In this document: piece after piece, positions 1 through 9,776 of the stretch
How the letters are laid out: each line of letters starts with the position of its first letter
Numbering within the stretch: position 1 is the first letter of the stretch
Position numbers and translations under genes: made by a program
Notes under the pieces: generated by a model
What the model was told of the DNA's origin: nothing
The model's input: only the letters and a program-made list of their open reading frames with translations
Database searches by the model: none
Origin: Roseomonas xinghualingensis
GTDB taxonomy: Bacteria; Pseudomonadota; Alphaproteobacteria; Acetobacterales; Acetobacteraceae
Reading direction: 5' to 3'
DNA: 45,604 nt
Assembly (NCBI RefSeq): GCF_025791835.1
Contig: NZ_JAOXLP010000026.1
Span: forward strand, 1-45,604

Positions 1-126
1 CGCCGCTACTTCCACGGCTCCGACCGCAGGCGCGTCTGCATCGCCCTCACCGATGAAGCCGCCAACATGGTCGTCTCAGCCCTCCAGGAAGAACTCGCCT
101 TCTACCAAAGCATCCAACCACGCTGA
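1..126 (+). CDS. C-terminal fragment of a MarR-like regulator (5' end outside window)
   Basis: The frame is open from base 1 and ends at TGA 124-126, giving the last 41 residues of a protein that starts upstream. The segment DRRRVCIALTDEA resembles the wing and following helix of MarR-family winged-helix regulators, where a D-x-R-rich turn is followed by a beta strand and L-T-x-x-G/A. The rest is an amphipathic helix, as in the MarR dimerisation region. The DNA-binding helix is not in the window, so the family call is tentative. Confidence 0.5.
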   Translation, partial: RRYFHGSDRRRVCIALTDEAANMVVSALQEELAFYQSIQPR

Positions 127-517
127 GGCGAGCAGGGCGTCAGAGGCTGAAACGGGTGGGTTTCGTCCGTGCCCTGCCCGTGTTCGCGCCTCTTGGCTCA
201 GTGATAGATAAAGCGTTCCAGTCGCTGCTGTCTCAATTGGCGGCGCAAGGCGGCAGGCGCCCTCCCCGCGCAGGTCGGGCGGGAAGCGATGGCGCCGCTG
301 CCATGCGCCAGGCGCTCATAACTATCCGGACGTGACGGGTTCACCTGTTTGGCCTCCATCGCGGCGTTCCGTGGAGCCATGCGTGAAATCTGAAGCGTGC
401 CGCCATCTGCTCTAACGGATCCTGTGGAACTGCGTTCATTAATGAGCGCCCAGTTGTAGGGGCGGGGCCTTCCATCTGCCGGCCCTGCGTCGCGGCTGGC
501 CGGGAGCCTGGGCTGCC
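127..517. other. Intergenic, no gene recognised
   Basis: This 391-base stretch separates the MarR-like end from the phosphoribosyltransferase gene. Short frames exist on both strands but none has a recognisable domain or a good ribosome binding site. It presumably holds the promoter of the downstream gene, but no convincing -35/-10 pair stands out. Confidence 0.5.
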
Positions 518-1189
518 ATGATCTTCCAGAACCGCGTCGATGCCGGCCGGCGGCTTGCCGAGAGGCTGATGCATCTGAAAGGGCAGGACCCGGTGGTGCT
601 CGCGCTGCCGCGCGGGGGGGTGCCGGTGGCCGCTGTTATTGCCGAGGCGCTCGGCGCGGCGCTCGACCTTCTGATCGTGCGCAAGATCGGTGCGCCGGGC
701 TTCTCGGAGCTTGCCGTCGGCGCGGTGATCGATGGGGCAAAGCCCATGACGGTGTTGAACGAGGGCATCATCCGCGAGCTTGGCGTCTCCAGTGCCTATC
801 TGGAGCAGACAACCAGCCGTGAACTCGCGGAGATCGGGCGGCGCCGGAGCATGTATCTGCGTGGCCGGCTGCCGGTCGCGCTGGATGGGCGCGCGGTTCT
901 GGTCGTGGATGACGGCATTGCAACAGGCGCGACGATGCGCGTGGCTCTCCGTGCGCTTGCCGCGGGGGGCGTGGCCAGACGCGTGGCGCTGGCGGTTCCA
1001 GTGGCGCCGCCCAAGGTGGCGGAGGCGCTGCTGCGCCTCTGCGACGAGGCTGTGTTCCTTATCACCCCATCCCAGTTCCGTGCTGTTGGCCAGCATTATG
1101 TCGACTTCACGCAGACGGAGGACGCCGAAGTCATTTCCTTGCTCGATCAGGCGGCTGCGCGAATATCAGGCGCTGCACGGCATCCTTGA
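518..1189 (+). CDS. Phosphoribosyltransferase family protein
   Basis: This 223-residue protein has the type I phosphoribosyltransferase fold signature. The PRPP-binding loop is VLVVDDGIATGATM around residues 127-140, with the paired acidic residues and the T-G-x-T turn. The N-terminal LALPRGGVPVA loop is typical of the stand-alone PRTase group that often sits in stress or formate/alpha-ketoacid gene neighbourhoods. The substrate cannot be read from the sequence. It is monocistronic here, with more than 600 bases before the formate dehydrogenase operon on the same strand. The family call is firm, the function unknown. Confidence 0.85.
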   Translation: MIFQNRVDAGRRLAERLMHLKGQDPVVLALPRGGVPVAAVIAEALGAALDLLIVRKIGAPGFSELAVGAVIDGAKPMTVLNEGIIRELGVSSAYLEQTTSRELAEIGRRRSMYLRGRLPVALDGRAVLVVDDGIATGATMRVALRALAAGGVARRVALAVPVAPPKVAEALLRLCDEAVFLITPSQFRAVGQHYVDFTQTEDAEVISLLDQAAARISGAARHP

Positions 1190-1751
1190 GGGCTGTTGTA
1201 TCGCCCCCGAGAGAGGGCAGTATCCCTCAGGAACGCCCTGCAGCATAAGCTGGAGCGGCATGGCTGGCTCGCTGTGGGCGGAAACCCGCAGCAGCCCATC
1301 CCTCCTTCCGCCCAGCCGAGCTGATACAACCCCGGCGCGTGGAGACTGCCCTTGCCAAGTCTGAGCCCGGGGCGCGCTGTCAAGTAGGCTTGTGCCATGT
1401 CTGCCCATCCGTGTCCTCTGTCGCTCATCCCGGCCAGGATGGAGTATGGGACGCTGTCAGCTGGGAACTGTGCCCGGGCTGTGCAGTGCTATGGGCCGTG
1501 CCCGGGACGGTTTTGTGGAGTTTTAACGCCTTGCAGCCGCTTCGTTATTGGCGCGTTCCGGGGATGAGGCGGAATATGCTGTCCGGCTTTGCGCAAGGAC
1601 GATGAGCCTTAATGCTCGTATGGGAAGCTGAGATACTGTTCGTGCAAATGTAGATCAATTTGGTCGTCTTTTGCGCTGCACAAAAACTTATCGCTCAGCG
1701 CTTCCAAATGCTTTGGCGGGGTATTGTCAGAGCAGGAATCACTTGTTGTGC
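1190..1751. other. Intergenic upstream of formate dehydrogenase operon
   Basis: About 560 bases contain only short overlapping frames on both strands with no recognisable domain. The right half becomes AT-richer towards the fdoG promoter. I see no tRNA, repeat array or sigma-54 type -24/-12 element. Confidence 0.5.
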
Positions 1752-1780
1752 TTGACAAAAATGACCTGGGGCGCACTATT
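1752..1780 (+). promoter_or_regulatory. Candidate sigma-70 promoter of the fdo operon
   Basis: A perfect -35 hexamer TTGACA (1752-1757) is followed after 17 bases by ACTATT (1775-1780), in a locally AT-rich stretch 37 bases before the fdoG start. The -10 is imperfect, which would suit an activated or repressed promoter. The palindrome at 1779-1795 begins at the end of this -10. Confidence 0.5.
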
Positions 1781-1795
1781 TATCTTTGAGATAAA
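1779..1795. promoter_or_regulatory. Perfect inverted repeat over the fdo transcription start (operator candidate)
   Basis: TTTATCT and AGATAAA are exact reverse complements separated by TTG, forming a 7-3-7 palindrome that overlaps the end of the -10 and the expected start site. It lacks a GC-rich stem and U-tract, so it does not look like a terminator. A binding site for a dimeric regulator is the simplest reading; which regulator is unknown. Confidence 0.4.
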
Positions 1796-1816
1796 TTGCT
1801 CCATTTGGAGGGTGAC

Positions 1817-4800
1817 ATGAACATGGAACTCTCGCGACGTGGCTTCTTGAAAGTCGCGGGTGCGGGCGTTGCGGGAACATCGCTTGGGGCAATGGGCTTT
1901 GGGGAGGCGGAAGCCGCGGTCGCGGCCCATGTCAGACCACTGAAGCTTGCGAATACCACCGAAGCGCGCAACACCTGCCCGTACTGCTCCGTCGCCTGCG
2001 GCATCATCATCTATTCCAAGGGTGATATCCGGAAGAAGGAGCGGGCGGAGGTCGTCCACATCGAGGGTGATGCCGATCACCCGACGAATCTCGGTACGCT
2101 CTGCCCGAAGGGCGCGGCGTTGAAGGATTTCGTCAGCTCGCCGACGCGGCTGCAGTACCCGATGGTGCGCAAGCCCGGCTCGGACCGTTTCGAGCGCATC
2201 TCCTGGGATGAGGCCCTGAACCGCATCGCGCGCCTGATGAAGGACGACCGCGACGCGAACTTCCTGGCCGCCAACGATGCCGGCGTTCCGGTGAACCGCT
2301 GGACTACCACCGGTTTCCTCGCCGCCTCTGCCACCACCAATGAGACAGCCTGGACGACCTTCAAGGTCGTCAAAGCCCTCGGTATCGTCGGATTCGATAA
2401 CCAGGCGCGCGTCTGACACGGCCCCACGGTGTCCAGTTTGGGCCCGACATTTGGCCGTGGAGCGATGACGAACTCCTGGACCGACATCAAGAACACCGAC
2501 CTCGTTGTCGTCATGGGCGGCAATGCGGCGGAAGCGCACCCCTGTGGCTTTAAATGGGTCACGGAGGCGAAAGCCCATCGCGGCGCCAAGCTGATCGTTG
2601 TCGATCCGCGCTATACCCGCACGGCCTCCGTTGCGGACTTCTACGCGCCGATCCGGCAGGGCACGGACATCGCCTTCCTGCTGGGCGTGATCAAATACTG
2701 CATCGACAACGACAAGGTGCAGTGGGAGTACACCAAGGGCTTCACCAACGCCTCCTTCATCGTCAAGGATGGCTACGGCTACAGTGACGGCCTGTTCACA
2801 GGCTATGACGAGAGCAAGCGCGACTACGACCGTTCGAGCTGGGACTATGTCATCGGCGAGGACGGCTTCGCCGTCACGGACCCGACGCTGCAGCACCCGC
2901 GCTGCGTCTGGAACCTGCTGAAGGAACACGTCGCGGCCTATACGCCGGAGATGGTGGAGCGCATCTGCGGCACCCCGAAGGAGAAGTTCCTGAAGGTGGC
3001 GGAGATGATCTCCGAATGCTCGTCGCCCACCAAAACGATGACGTCGATGTACGCCCTCGGCTGGACGCAGCATTCGCACGGCGCGCAGAACATCCGCGCC
3101 ATGGCGATGCTGCAACTCATCCTGGGCAATATCGGCGTGCGGGGCGGCGGCATGAACGCGCTGCGCGGCCACTCCAACATCCAGGGCCTGACAGATATCG
3201 GCCTGATGTCGCATCTGCTGACCGGCTATCTCAATATGCCGACGGAAGCCGAGCGCGACTTCGGAACCTATATGAGCAGCCGCGTCTTCAAGCCGCTGCG
3301 GCCGGGCCAGACCAGCTACTGGCAGAACTACCGCAAGTTCATGGTCAGTCTGCAGAAGGCGATGTGGGGCGATGCCGCACGCGCCGACAATGACTGGGCC
3401 TATGAATACCTGCCCAAACTCGACGTGCCGGCCTACGACGTGCTGCGCATGTTCGAGTTGATGCACTCGGGCAAGGTGAACGGGTATTTCTGCCAAGGCT
3501 TCAACCCTGTCCTGGCCTTCCCCAACCGGGGCAAGATCACGCAGGCACTCTCGAAGCTGAAGTTCCTGGTCACGATGGACCCGCTCGAGACCGAGACCTC
3601 CCGCTTCTGGGAGAACCATGGCGTCTACAACGAGGTAGACACGGTCTCGATCCAGACGGAGGTGTTCCAGCTTCCCACCACCTGCTTCGCGGAGGATGAG
3701 GGCTCCCTCACCAATTCGGGCCGGTGGCTGCAGTGGCACTGGCCGGGCGCAACCCCGCCGGGCGAGGCCAAGCCGGACACCTACATCATGGCGCAGATCT
3801 TCCTGCGCATGCGGGAGCTGTACCGGAAGGAGGGGGGGGCGTTCCCTGACCCGATCCTCAATCTCACCTGGGATTATTCGGACCCGAACGAGCCGCATCC
3901 GGCGGAGCTGGCCAAGGAGATGAATGGCCGTGCCCTGACGGATCTGCGCGATCCGGCCGATCCCAGCCGGGTGATCGTGCCGGCCGGCAAGCAGGTGCTG
4001 AACTTCTCGCAGCTGCGTGACGACGGCTCGACCATGTGTGGCGTCTGGATCTATTCGGGCTGCTACAATGAGGCGGGCAACAACATGGCCCGCCGCGACA
4101 ACAGGGACCTGGACAACACCGGCACCTATCTCGACTGGAGCTTCGCCTGGCCGCTCAACCGGAGAACGCTGTACAACCGCGCCTCCGCTGACTTGCAGGG
4201 CAAGCCCTGGGATCCCAGCCGCAAGCTGCTGGAATGGGATGGGACCAGGTGGACGGGCTATGACGTGCCGGACATTGCACCGAACGCCAAGCCCGAGGAG
4301 GTCGGACCCTTCATCATGAACCAGGAGGGGGTTTCGCGCCTCTTCACTCGGGGCATGTTGCGGGACGGGCCATTCCCGTCCCATCTCGAACCCTTCGAGA
4401 GCCCCGTGCCGAACGTCTTCAATCCGAAGATGCGCGGCAACCCGGTGGCGCGCATCTTCCAGAACGACGTGTCCCAGTTCGGCAACTCGGACGAGTTCCC
4501 GTTCGCGGCGACCTCCTATCGCCTGACGGAGCACTTCCACTACTGGACGAAGCACAACCGGGTGAATGCCTCGCTGCAGCCCGAGTTCTTCGTCGAGATC
4601 TCGGAGGAGCTCGCGGCGCTCAGGGGGATCACCGCCGGTGGCTGGGTCCGCGTCTGGTCGAAGCGTGGCTCGGTGAAGGCGAAGGCCGTCGTCACCAAGC
4701 GCATCCGGCCGCTGAATTGCGACGGGCGCGTGGTCCATGTGGTGGGCATCCCGCTGCACTGGGGCTTCACGGGTTCGGCGAAGAAGGGCTTCGGCCCGAA

Positions 4801-4903
4801 CTCGCTGACGCCCTTCGTGGGTGACGCGAATATCGAAACGCCCGAGTACAAGGCGTTCCTCGTCAATATCGAGCCGACGACACCGCCGGAGGTGGTGGCA
4901 TGA
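1817..4903 (+). CDS. fdoG: Formate dehydrogenase major subunit, selenocysteine-containing
   Basis: This is the catalytic molybdopterin subunit of a membrane-bound respiratory formate dehydrogenase, oxidising formate to CO2. The start ATG 1817 follows GGAGG by 5 bases. Residues 5-15 carry the twin-arginine signal [10 protein letters not shown], so the mature enzyme faces the periplasm. Cysteines 54, 57, 61 and 96 form the [4Fe-4S] site. The frame is interrupted by TGA 2414-2416 in the context ARV-U-HGPTV, exactly where Escherichia coli FdnG/FdoG have selenocysteine, so this is residue Sec200 and not a stop. Total length is 1028 residues, close to the enteric enzyme. It overlaps fdoH by ATGA. 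Automatic callers may split it into two genes (about 1817-2416 and 2429-4903). Confidence 0.96.
2414..2459 (+). promoter_or_regulatory. SECIS element in fdoG
   Basis: The UGA is followed at once by CACGGCC (2417-2423), which pairs perfectly with GGCCGTG (2453-2459). Inside it CGG (2427-2429) pairs with CCG (2444-2446), and an apical CCA/TGG stem (2433-2435, 2439-2441) closes a GUU loop, with a GU bulge on the 5' side. A short apical stem with a GU loop and a bulged U is what bacterial SelB recognises. The hairpin lies within coding sequence, as in E. coli fdhF and fdnG. Confidence 0.75.
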
Positions 4904-5874
4904 GCGACAGCCCGCGCACAGCGGTCAGCAACCCGCCGACCCAGCCCATGGCCAGCAATCTTGGCCAGCAGGATCTGGTGCGGCGCTCCGCCACCAAGGA
5001 TCTGCCCCCTCCCGAGCGGCAACTCACCCCGGTGGCGAAGCTGATCGACGTCTCCAAATGCATCGGCTGCAAGGCATGCCAGTCGGCCTGCGTGGAGTGG
5101 AACGACACCACGCCGGCCGTCGGGGAGAATGTGGGGGTCTATACGAACCCCCACGACCTCACCGAGAACATGTTCACGCTGATGCGGTTCACCGAATGGG
5201 TGAATCCCGAGACGGACAATCTCGAATGGCTGATCCGCAAGGATGGCTGCATGCATTGCGCCGATCCGGGCTGCCTGAAGGCCTGCCCGGCGCCCGGCGC
5301 CATCGTGCAGTACAGCAACGGCATCGTGGACTTCATCCACGAGAACTGCATCGGCTGCGGCTATTGCGTGAAGGGCTGCCCCTTCAACATCCCGCGCATC
5401 TCCAAGGCGGACCACCGTGCGTATAAGTGCACGCTCTGCTCGGATCGCGTGGCGGTGGGGCAGGGGCCGGCCTGCGCCAAGGCCTGCCCGACCGGTGCCA
5501 TCGTCTTCGGCACCAAGGATGACATGAAGCGGCACGCCGAAGGGCGGATCGCCGACCTCAAGTCACGTGGCTACGCGAACGCAGGCCTTTATGACCCGCC
5601 GGGCGTGGGCGGCACCCATGTGATGTATGTGCTGCATCACAACGACAAGCCGCATATCTACGCGGACCTGCCGGACGAGCCGAAGATCTCCCCCGTCGTG
5701 CAGACCTGGAAGGGGCTGACCAAGTATGTCGGCCTCGCCGCCATGGGCTTCATGGCGGCGGGCAGCCTGATCCACGGCGTCCTCGCCCGGCCGAACCGCG
5801 TCTCCAAGGAAGACGAGGAGAATGCGGAGAAGCTGGTCGAGAAGGTGGTCGCGCCGCCTGAGGAGCGCGTCTGA
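4900..5874 (+). CDS. fdoH: Formate dehydrogenase iron-sulfur (beta) subunit
   Basis: The 324-residue protein passes electrons from FdoG to the cytochrome subunit. Four ferredoxin-like cysteine clusters are visible: [37 protein letters not shown] and CTLCSD followed by CAKACP, enough for four [4Fe-4S] centres. Near the C terminus a hydrophobic stretch ([21 protein letters not shown], about residues 276-296) is the single membrane anchor typical of FdnH/FdoH. The start overlaps the fdoG stop (ATGA) and its own stop overlaps the fdoI start, so the three subunits are translationally coupled. Confidence 0.95.
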   Translation: MSDSPRTAVSNPPTQPMASNLGQQDLVRRSATKDLPPPERQLTPVAKLIDVSKCIGCKACQSACVEWNDTTPAVGENVGVYTNPHDLTENMFTLMRFTEWVNPETDNLEWLIRKDGCMHCADPGCLKACPAPGAIVQYSNGIVDFIHENCIGCGYCVKGCPFNIPRISKADHRAYKCTLCSDRVAVGQGPACAKACPTGAIVFGTKDDMKRHAEGRIADLKSRGYANAGLYDPPGVGGTHVMYVLHHNDKPHIYADLPDEPKISPVVQTWKGLTKYVGLAAMGFMAAGSLIHGVLARPNRVSKEDEENAEKLVEKVVAPPEERV

Positions 5875-6554
5875 TGGTCGAGCGTGTGCAGCCAGGCGAC
5901 GCCATCCACCCTGGCAAGCCCGTCACGGTGGATCGCTATGGGGTCGGCGCCCGGATCAACCACTGGATCACAGCGGCCAGCCTGATCCTGCTGGGCATCT
6001 CGGGACTCGCGCTTTTCGATCCTTCGCTGTTCTTCCTCACCGCTCTGTTCGGCGGTGGTCAGAACACGCGGGCGCTGCATCCCTGGATCGGTGTCGTTCT
6101 CTTCCTCAGCTTCTTCATCTTCTTCTTCCAACTCTGGCGGGCCAACCTGCCGGCGAAGGTGGACTGGGTGTGGCTGTCGAAGTTCAGGGACATCATCGGG
6201 GGGCATGAGGAGAACCTGCCGGAACTCGGCAAGTACAATGCCGGCCAGAAGTTCATCTTCTGGTCGATGACCTTCCTGATCCTGGTGCTGATCGCCAGCG
6301 GGATCGTCATCTGGGAACAGTACTTCGCCGAGTACATCACGATCCCGGTCCGCCGTATCGCGGTGCTGGCGCATTCCATCGCGGCGGTGCTGATCATCTG
6401 CATCTTCATCCTGCATGTCTATGCGGCCATCTGGACGCGCGGGACGCTGCGGGCGATGACACGGGGGTCGGTGACAGGCGGATGGGCCTGGCGCCACCAC
6501 CGCAAGTGGCTGCGGGAACTGGCCGGCCAGCGGAAGATCGGCCCCGCCGAGTGA
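5874..6554 (+). CDS. fdoI: Formate dehydrogenase cytochrome b556 (gamma) subunit
   Basis: This 226-residue integral membrane protein has four hydrophobic segments and histidines in the first and last ones (ARINHWITA near residue 28; HVYAAIW near 180) that fit the haem b ligands of FdnI/FdoI. It anchors the dehydrogenase and reduces quinone. The start shares the A of the fdoH stop. A 12-bp hairpin follows directly after its stop codon. Confidence 0.94.
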   Translation: MVERVQPGDAIHPGKPVTVDRYGVGARINHWITAASLILLGISGLALFDPSLFFLTALFGGGQNTRALHPWIGVVLFLSFFIFFFQLWRANLPAKVDWVWLSKFRDIIGGHEENLPELGKYNAGQKFIFWSMTFLILVLIASGIVIWEQYFAEYITIPVRRIAVLAHSIAAVLIICIFILHVYAAIWTRGTLRAMTRGSVTGGWAWRHHRKWLRELAGQRKIGPAE

Positions 6555-6555
6555 C

Positions 6556-6585
6556 GTGTGGATGGCCGGAAGCGGCCATCCACAC
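6556..6585 (+). terminator. Strong hairpin between fdoI and fdhE
   Basis: GTGTGGATGGCC (6556-6567) pairs perfectly with GGCCATCCACAC (6574-6585) around a 6-base loop, starting two bases after the fdoI stop. No U-tract follows on the plus strand. It could be a partial terminator or an RNA-stabilising 3' structure that raises structural-gene mRNA over the fdhE-sel part of the operon. Confidence 0.5.
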
Positions 6586-6676
6586 CACATGGAAGAAGCC
6601 AGGGCATCCGAGGCCTGCGACGGAATGCCCTGGCCCCTTGTAACAGGCCGTGGCCGGTGCGGCCCGCTGAGGTGAA

Positions 6677-7600
6677 ATGTCTGGCTCCCAGTCCCTTCAG
6701 CCCGATCCTTCCGCGATCGGGCGTCTTTCCAAAGCCCCTTTCGCTCTCCTGCCCGATGCGCCCCGGCTGTTCCGTCGGCGCTCCGAGCGTTTCGAAGCCC
6801 TGGCAGAAGGCAGCCACCTCTCTCCTTATCTGCATTTCCTGGCCCGGCTGACCGCGGCACAGGCGGATATCGCGGCTGAGCTTCCGGTGCCCGTGCCGAT
6901 CGCGAGCGAACAGGTGGAGCGCGCGCGCGCCAACCAGATGCCGCCGCTGGACCGGAACGTGATGATCGCGGCCCCCGGCCCGCAGGACGTGGTGGACCGC
7001 TTCCTGACTGCCATCGAGCCCGCCGAGAAGCCGCGCCAGGCCGCGGATGCCTTGCGCGGATTGCGCGAGGCCACGCGTGAGACGCGCGAGGCCATGCTGC
7101 GCAATGTCGCGGCGGATTCCATTCCCTTCGAAAGCCTGCCGCAGCACGTCTATCTGTCTGCCGCCGTGCAGATCTACGCAGCGAAGCTGGCGGGAACGCT
7201 GGATGCTTCGCGCCTCGTGCCGATCGGGACGGGGCTTTGCCCGGTCTGTGGTGGCCCGCCCGTCTCCTCCATGGTGGTTGGCCATCAGGGCGCCGAAGGG
7301 GCGCGCTACGCCGCCTGCGCCTTCTGTGGCACCTCCTGGAACGAGGTCCGCATCAAGTGCCTCGCCTGCGGCACGACCAAGGGCATCGGCTACAAGGCGG
7401 CCGAGACCGAAGGCGAGGAAGCAACGGTGAAGGCCGAAACCTGCGACGAGTGCCGCAGCTGGGTGAAGATCCTCTACCAGAACAAGAATCCCTCCCTCGA
7501 AGCCGTGGCGGACGACGTTGCGAGCCTCGGGCTCGACCTGCTGATGCAGGAAACAGAGTACAGGCGCGCCGGCTTCGACCCCTTCCTGCTGGGCTACTGA
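6677..7600 (+). CDS. fdhE: Formate dehydrogenase accessory protein FdhE
   Basis: FdhE is a cytoplasmic rubredoxin-like protein needed to make active Tat-exported formate dehydrogenases. The 307-residue length matches the family (E. coli 309). The C-terminal half carries the paired zinc/iron ribbons: CPVCGG around residue 190, CAFCGTSW, CLACGT and CDECRSW. A GAGGTGA ribosome binding site precedes ATG 6677. It lies between the structural genes and selA, three bases before the selA start. Confidence 0.93.
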   Translation: MSGSQSLQPDPSAIGRLSKAPFALLPDAPRLFRRRSERFEALAEGSHLSPYLHFLARLTAAQADIAAELPVPVPIASEQVERARANQMPPLDRNVMIAAPGPQDVVDRFLTAIEPAEKPRQAADALRGLREATRETREAMLRNVAADSIPFESLPQHVYLSAAVQIYAAKLAGTLDASRLVPIGTGLCPVCGGPPVSSMVVGHQGAEGARYAACAFCGTSWNEVRIKCLACGTTKGIGYKAAETEGEEATVKAETCDECRSWVKILYQNKNPSLEAVADDVASLGLDLLMQETEYRRAGFDPFLLGY

Positions 7601-7603
7601 CCC

Positions 7604-9001
7604 ATGCAGGACAAGGCTGCCCTTCGTGCCCTCCCTTCGGTGGACCGCATCCTGGGCAGCGCGGCCTGCGCGCCTGTGACCGAGCGCTTCGGCCGCGCGA
7701 TGGTGACGGCGGCGGTGCGGGAAGTGCTGGCCGAGATCCGTGCGGAGCCTGTCACCGGCCCGCTTCCCGGCAGCGAGGAGATCGCCACCGCCGTGCGGGC
7801 GCGGCTGGAGCGGGACGAGCGTTCAAATCTGCGCCCGCTCTTCAATCTCACCGGCACGGTCCTGCACACCAATCTCGGACGGGCCGTCCTGGCCGAGGCT
7901 GCCATCGAGGCGGCGACGGAGGCCATGCGCGATGCCGTGGCCCTGGAATTCGACCTTGGGACGGGCAAGCGCGGAGAGCGTGACGATCACCTTCGTGACC
8001 TCCTCTGCGACCTGACCGGCGCCGAGGATGCGACCGTCGTCAACAACAACGCCGCGGCCGTCCTCATCGCCCTCAACACGCTGGGCGCTGGGTGTGGCGC
8101 CATCGTCTCGCGCGGCGAGCTGATCGAGATCGGCGGCGCCTTCCGCATGCCGGACATCATGGCCCGTGCCGGCGTCCAGCTGGTGGAAGTGGGGACCACC
8201 AACCGCACCCATCCGAAGGACTACAAGGCAGCGCTCAGCCCTGAGACGGGTCTAATCCTCAAGGTCCATACCTCGAACTACCGGATCGAGGGCTTCACTG
8301 CCGAAGTCAGCAGTGGGGAACTGGCGGTGATCGCCCATGGCGCGGGCGTGCCGCTGCTGAACGACCTTGGCTCCGGCACGCTGATCGATCTGTCCCGCTA
8401 TGGTCTCGCGAAGGAGCCGACGGTGCGGGAGGCCGTGGCCGAGGGGGCGGATGTCGTGACCTTCTCGGGAGACAAGCTTCTGGGCGGCCCCCAGGCTGGC
8501 TTCATCGTGGGCCGGAAGGACCTGATCGCGGCCATCAACCGAAATCCGCTAAAGCGGGCGCTGCGGGTGGACAAGATTCGTCTCGCCGCCCTGGCAGCGA
8601 CGCTGAAGCTGTATCGCGACCCCGACCGCTTGGCGGAGCGCCTGCCAAGCCTGCGGATGCTGGCCCGCAAGGCCCCGGAAATCGACGCGCAGGCCCGGCG
8701 GCTGCTGCCGCATGTGGCGCAGCTGCTCCCCTCGAATTTCGTGGTGGAGGTCCGTGCCTGCCAGAGCCAGATCGGCTCCGGCGCCCTTCCGCTCGATACG
8801 CTTCCCAGCGCCGCGCTGCGGATCACGGCGCCGGATGGCCGCAGCCTGGAAACGCTCATCGCCGCGCTGCGTGACCTGCCGCATCCGGTGATCGGCCGTA
8901 TCCGCGACGGCGCCCTCCTGCTCGATCTGCGCTGCCTTTCGGACGAGAAAGGCTTCCTTGCCAGTCTGTCGGCCCTGTCAGCCCCCCATGTCCTGGCTTG
9001 A
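7604..9001 (+). CDS. selA: L-seryl-tRNA(Sec) selenium transferase
   Basis: SelA converts Ser-tRNA(Sec) to selenocysteinyl-tRNA(Sec) using selenophosphate. The 465-residue protein has the N-terminal SelA domain ([10 protein letters not shown]) and a fold-type I PLP core. The PLP lysine is Lys291 in [13 protein letters not shown], matching Lys295 of E. coli. EVGTTNRTH and [10 protein letters not shown] are further family signatures. The end overlaps the Sel1-repeat gene by 14 bases. Confidence 0.96.
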   Translation: MQDKAALRALPSVDRILGSAACAPVTERFGRAMVTAAVREVLAEIRAEPVTGPLPGSEEIATAVRARLERDERSNLRPLFNLTGTVLHTNLGRAVLAEAAIEAATEAMRDAVALEFDLGTGKRGERDDHLRDLLCDLTGAEDATVVNNNAAAVLIALNTLGAGCGAIVSRGELIEIGGAFRMPDIMARAGVQLVEVGTTNRTHPKDYKAALSPETGLILKVHTSNYRIEGFTAEVSSGELAVIAHGAGVPLLNDLGSGTLIDLSRYGLAKEPTVREAVAEGADVVTFSGDKLLGGPQAGFIVGRKDLIAAINRNPLKRALRVDKIRLAALAATLKLYRDPDRLAERLPSLRMLARKAPEIDAQARRLLPHVAQLLPSNFVVEVRACQSQIGSGALPLDTLPSAALRITAPDGRSLETLIAALRDLPHPVIGRIRDGALLLDLRCLSDEKGFLASLSALSAPHVLA

Positions 9002-9776
9002 CCGGCTGAGGTGCCGTCCGGCGCCGCCTCCGTTGGGCCCGATGGAGGAGGCGCTGGCGGCGTTCCAGGCGGGAGACTACGCCCGCGCGCTGGACCTTTG
9101 GGAACCGCTGGCGCGCGCCGGTTCCGCCCGTGCCCAGGCCAATATCGGTGCCTGTTTCGCGGAAGGGATGGGCGTGCCGGTCAATCCGCCGCTTGCCCTG
9201 AAATGGCTGACACTGGCGGCGGAAGCTGGTCATGCTGCCGGGCAGCGCAATCTGGCGGCGCTCTACCTGCGGGGCGGCGAGGGGGTGGAGCCGGATTTCG
9301 TAAGGGCAGCGGAGCTTTATCGTCTTGCGGCGGAACAGGGCGATGCGCTGGCGCAGGACATGCTGAGCTGGATGCTGCTCGAAGGCGAGGTGATGCCCTC
9401 CGATCCGGAGGAGGCGCGCCGCTGGGCCCTGGCGGCGGCTGAGGCCGGCGTCGCGTCCTCCATGACGCGGCTGGGCATGCTCTACCACCACGCCATGGGG
9501 GTGGAACGCGATGTGGCCGAGGCCGCGCGCTGGTGGCGCATGGCGGCTGAGCGTGGTGATGCGGATGGCCAGGCGATGCTGGGCGCCGCGCATCACCTCG
9601 GTGCCGGTGTGGGGCGCGATGGTGTCACGGCGCTGGCCTGGCTCATCCGGGCCTCCAGGGGCGGAAGCACCCTCGCGCAGCCTTTCCTGCCGGCCGTCCG
9701 TGCCAGCCTTGACCCGGGCCAGATGGCGGAGGCCGAGCACCGTGCCGCGGCGCCGCTGGAGGCCTTCTCCCCATGA
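8988..9776 (+). CDS. Sel1-repeat (TPR-like) protein between selA and selB
   Basis: The chosen start ATG 8988 ([10 protein letters not shown]) overlaps the selA stop, and the product is 262 residues. It consists of about five Sel1-like repeats of about 36 residues. Examples are [21 protein letters not shown], then [55 protein letters not shown] and [18 protein letters not shown], each followed by an A-x-x-W/L helix. There is no signal peptide, so it is probably a cytoplasmic scaffold. The name Sel1 is unrelated to selenium. Its tight overlap with selA and selB suggests it serves the Sec machinery, but no function is established from sequence. Confidence 0.85.
   Translation: MSWLDRLRCRPAPPPLGPMEEALAAFQAGDYARALDLWEPLARAGSARAQANIGACFAEGMGVPVNPPLALKWLTLAAEAGHAAGQRNLAALYLRGGEGVEPDFVRAAELYRLAAEQGDALAQDMLSWMLLEGEVMPSDPEEARRWALAAAEAGVASSMTRLGMLYHHAMGVERDVAEAARWWRMAAERGDADGQAMLGAAHHLGAGVGRDGVTALAWLIRASRGGSTLAQPFLPAVRASLDPGQMAEAEHRAAAPLEAFSP

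Noticed and set aside
2417..2428. Reading TGA 2414-2416 as a nonsense mutation in a formate dehydrogenase pseudogene
   Set aside because: The UGA aligns with the known Sec site, a SECIS fold follows, and all sel genes are adjacent.
1739..4759. Long minus-strand open frame of about 1000 codons opposite fdoG
   Set aside because: It is the antisense of a strongly coding formate dehydrogenase gene at high GC; it has no recognisable domain and arises from codon bias.
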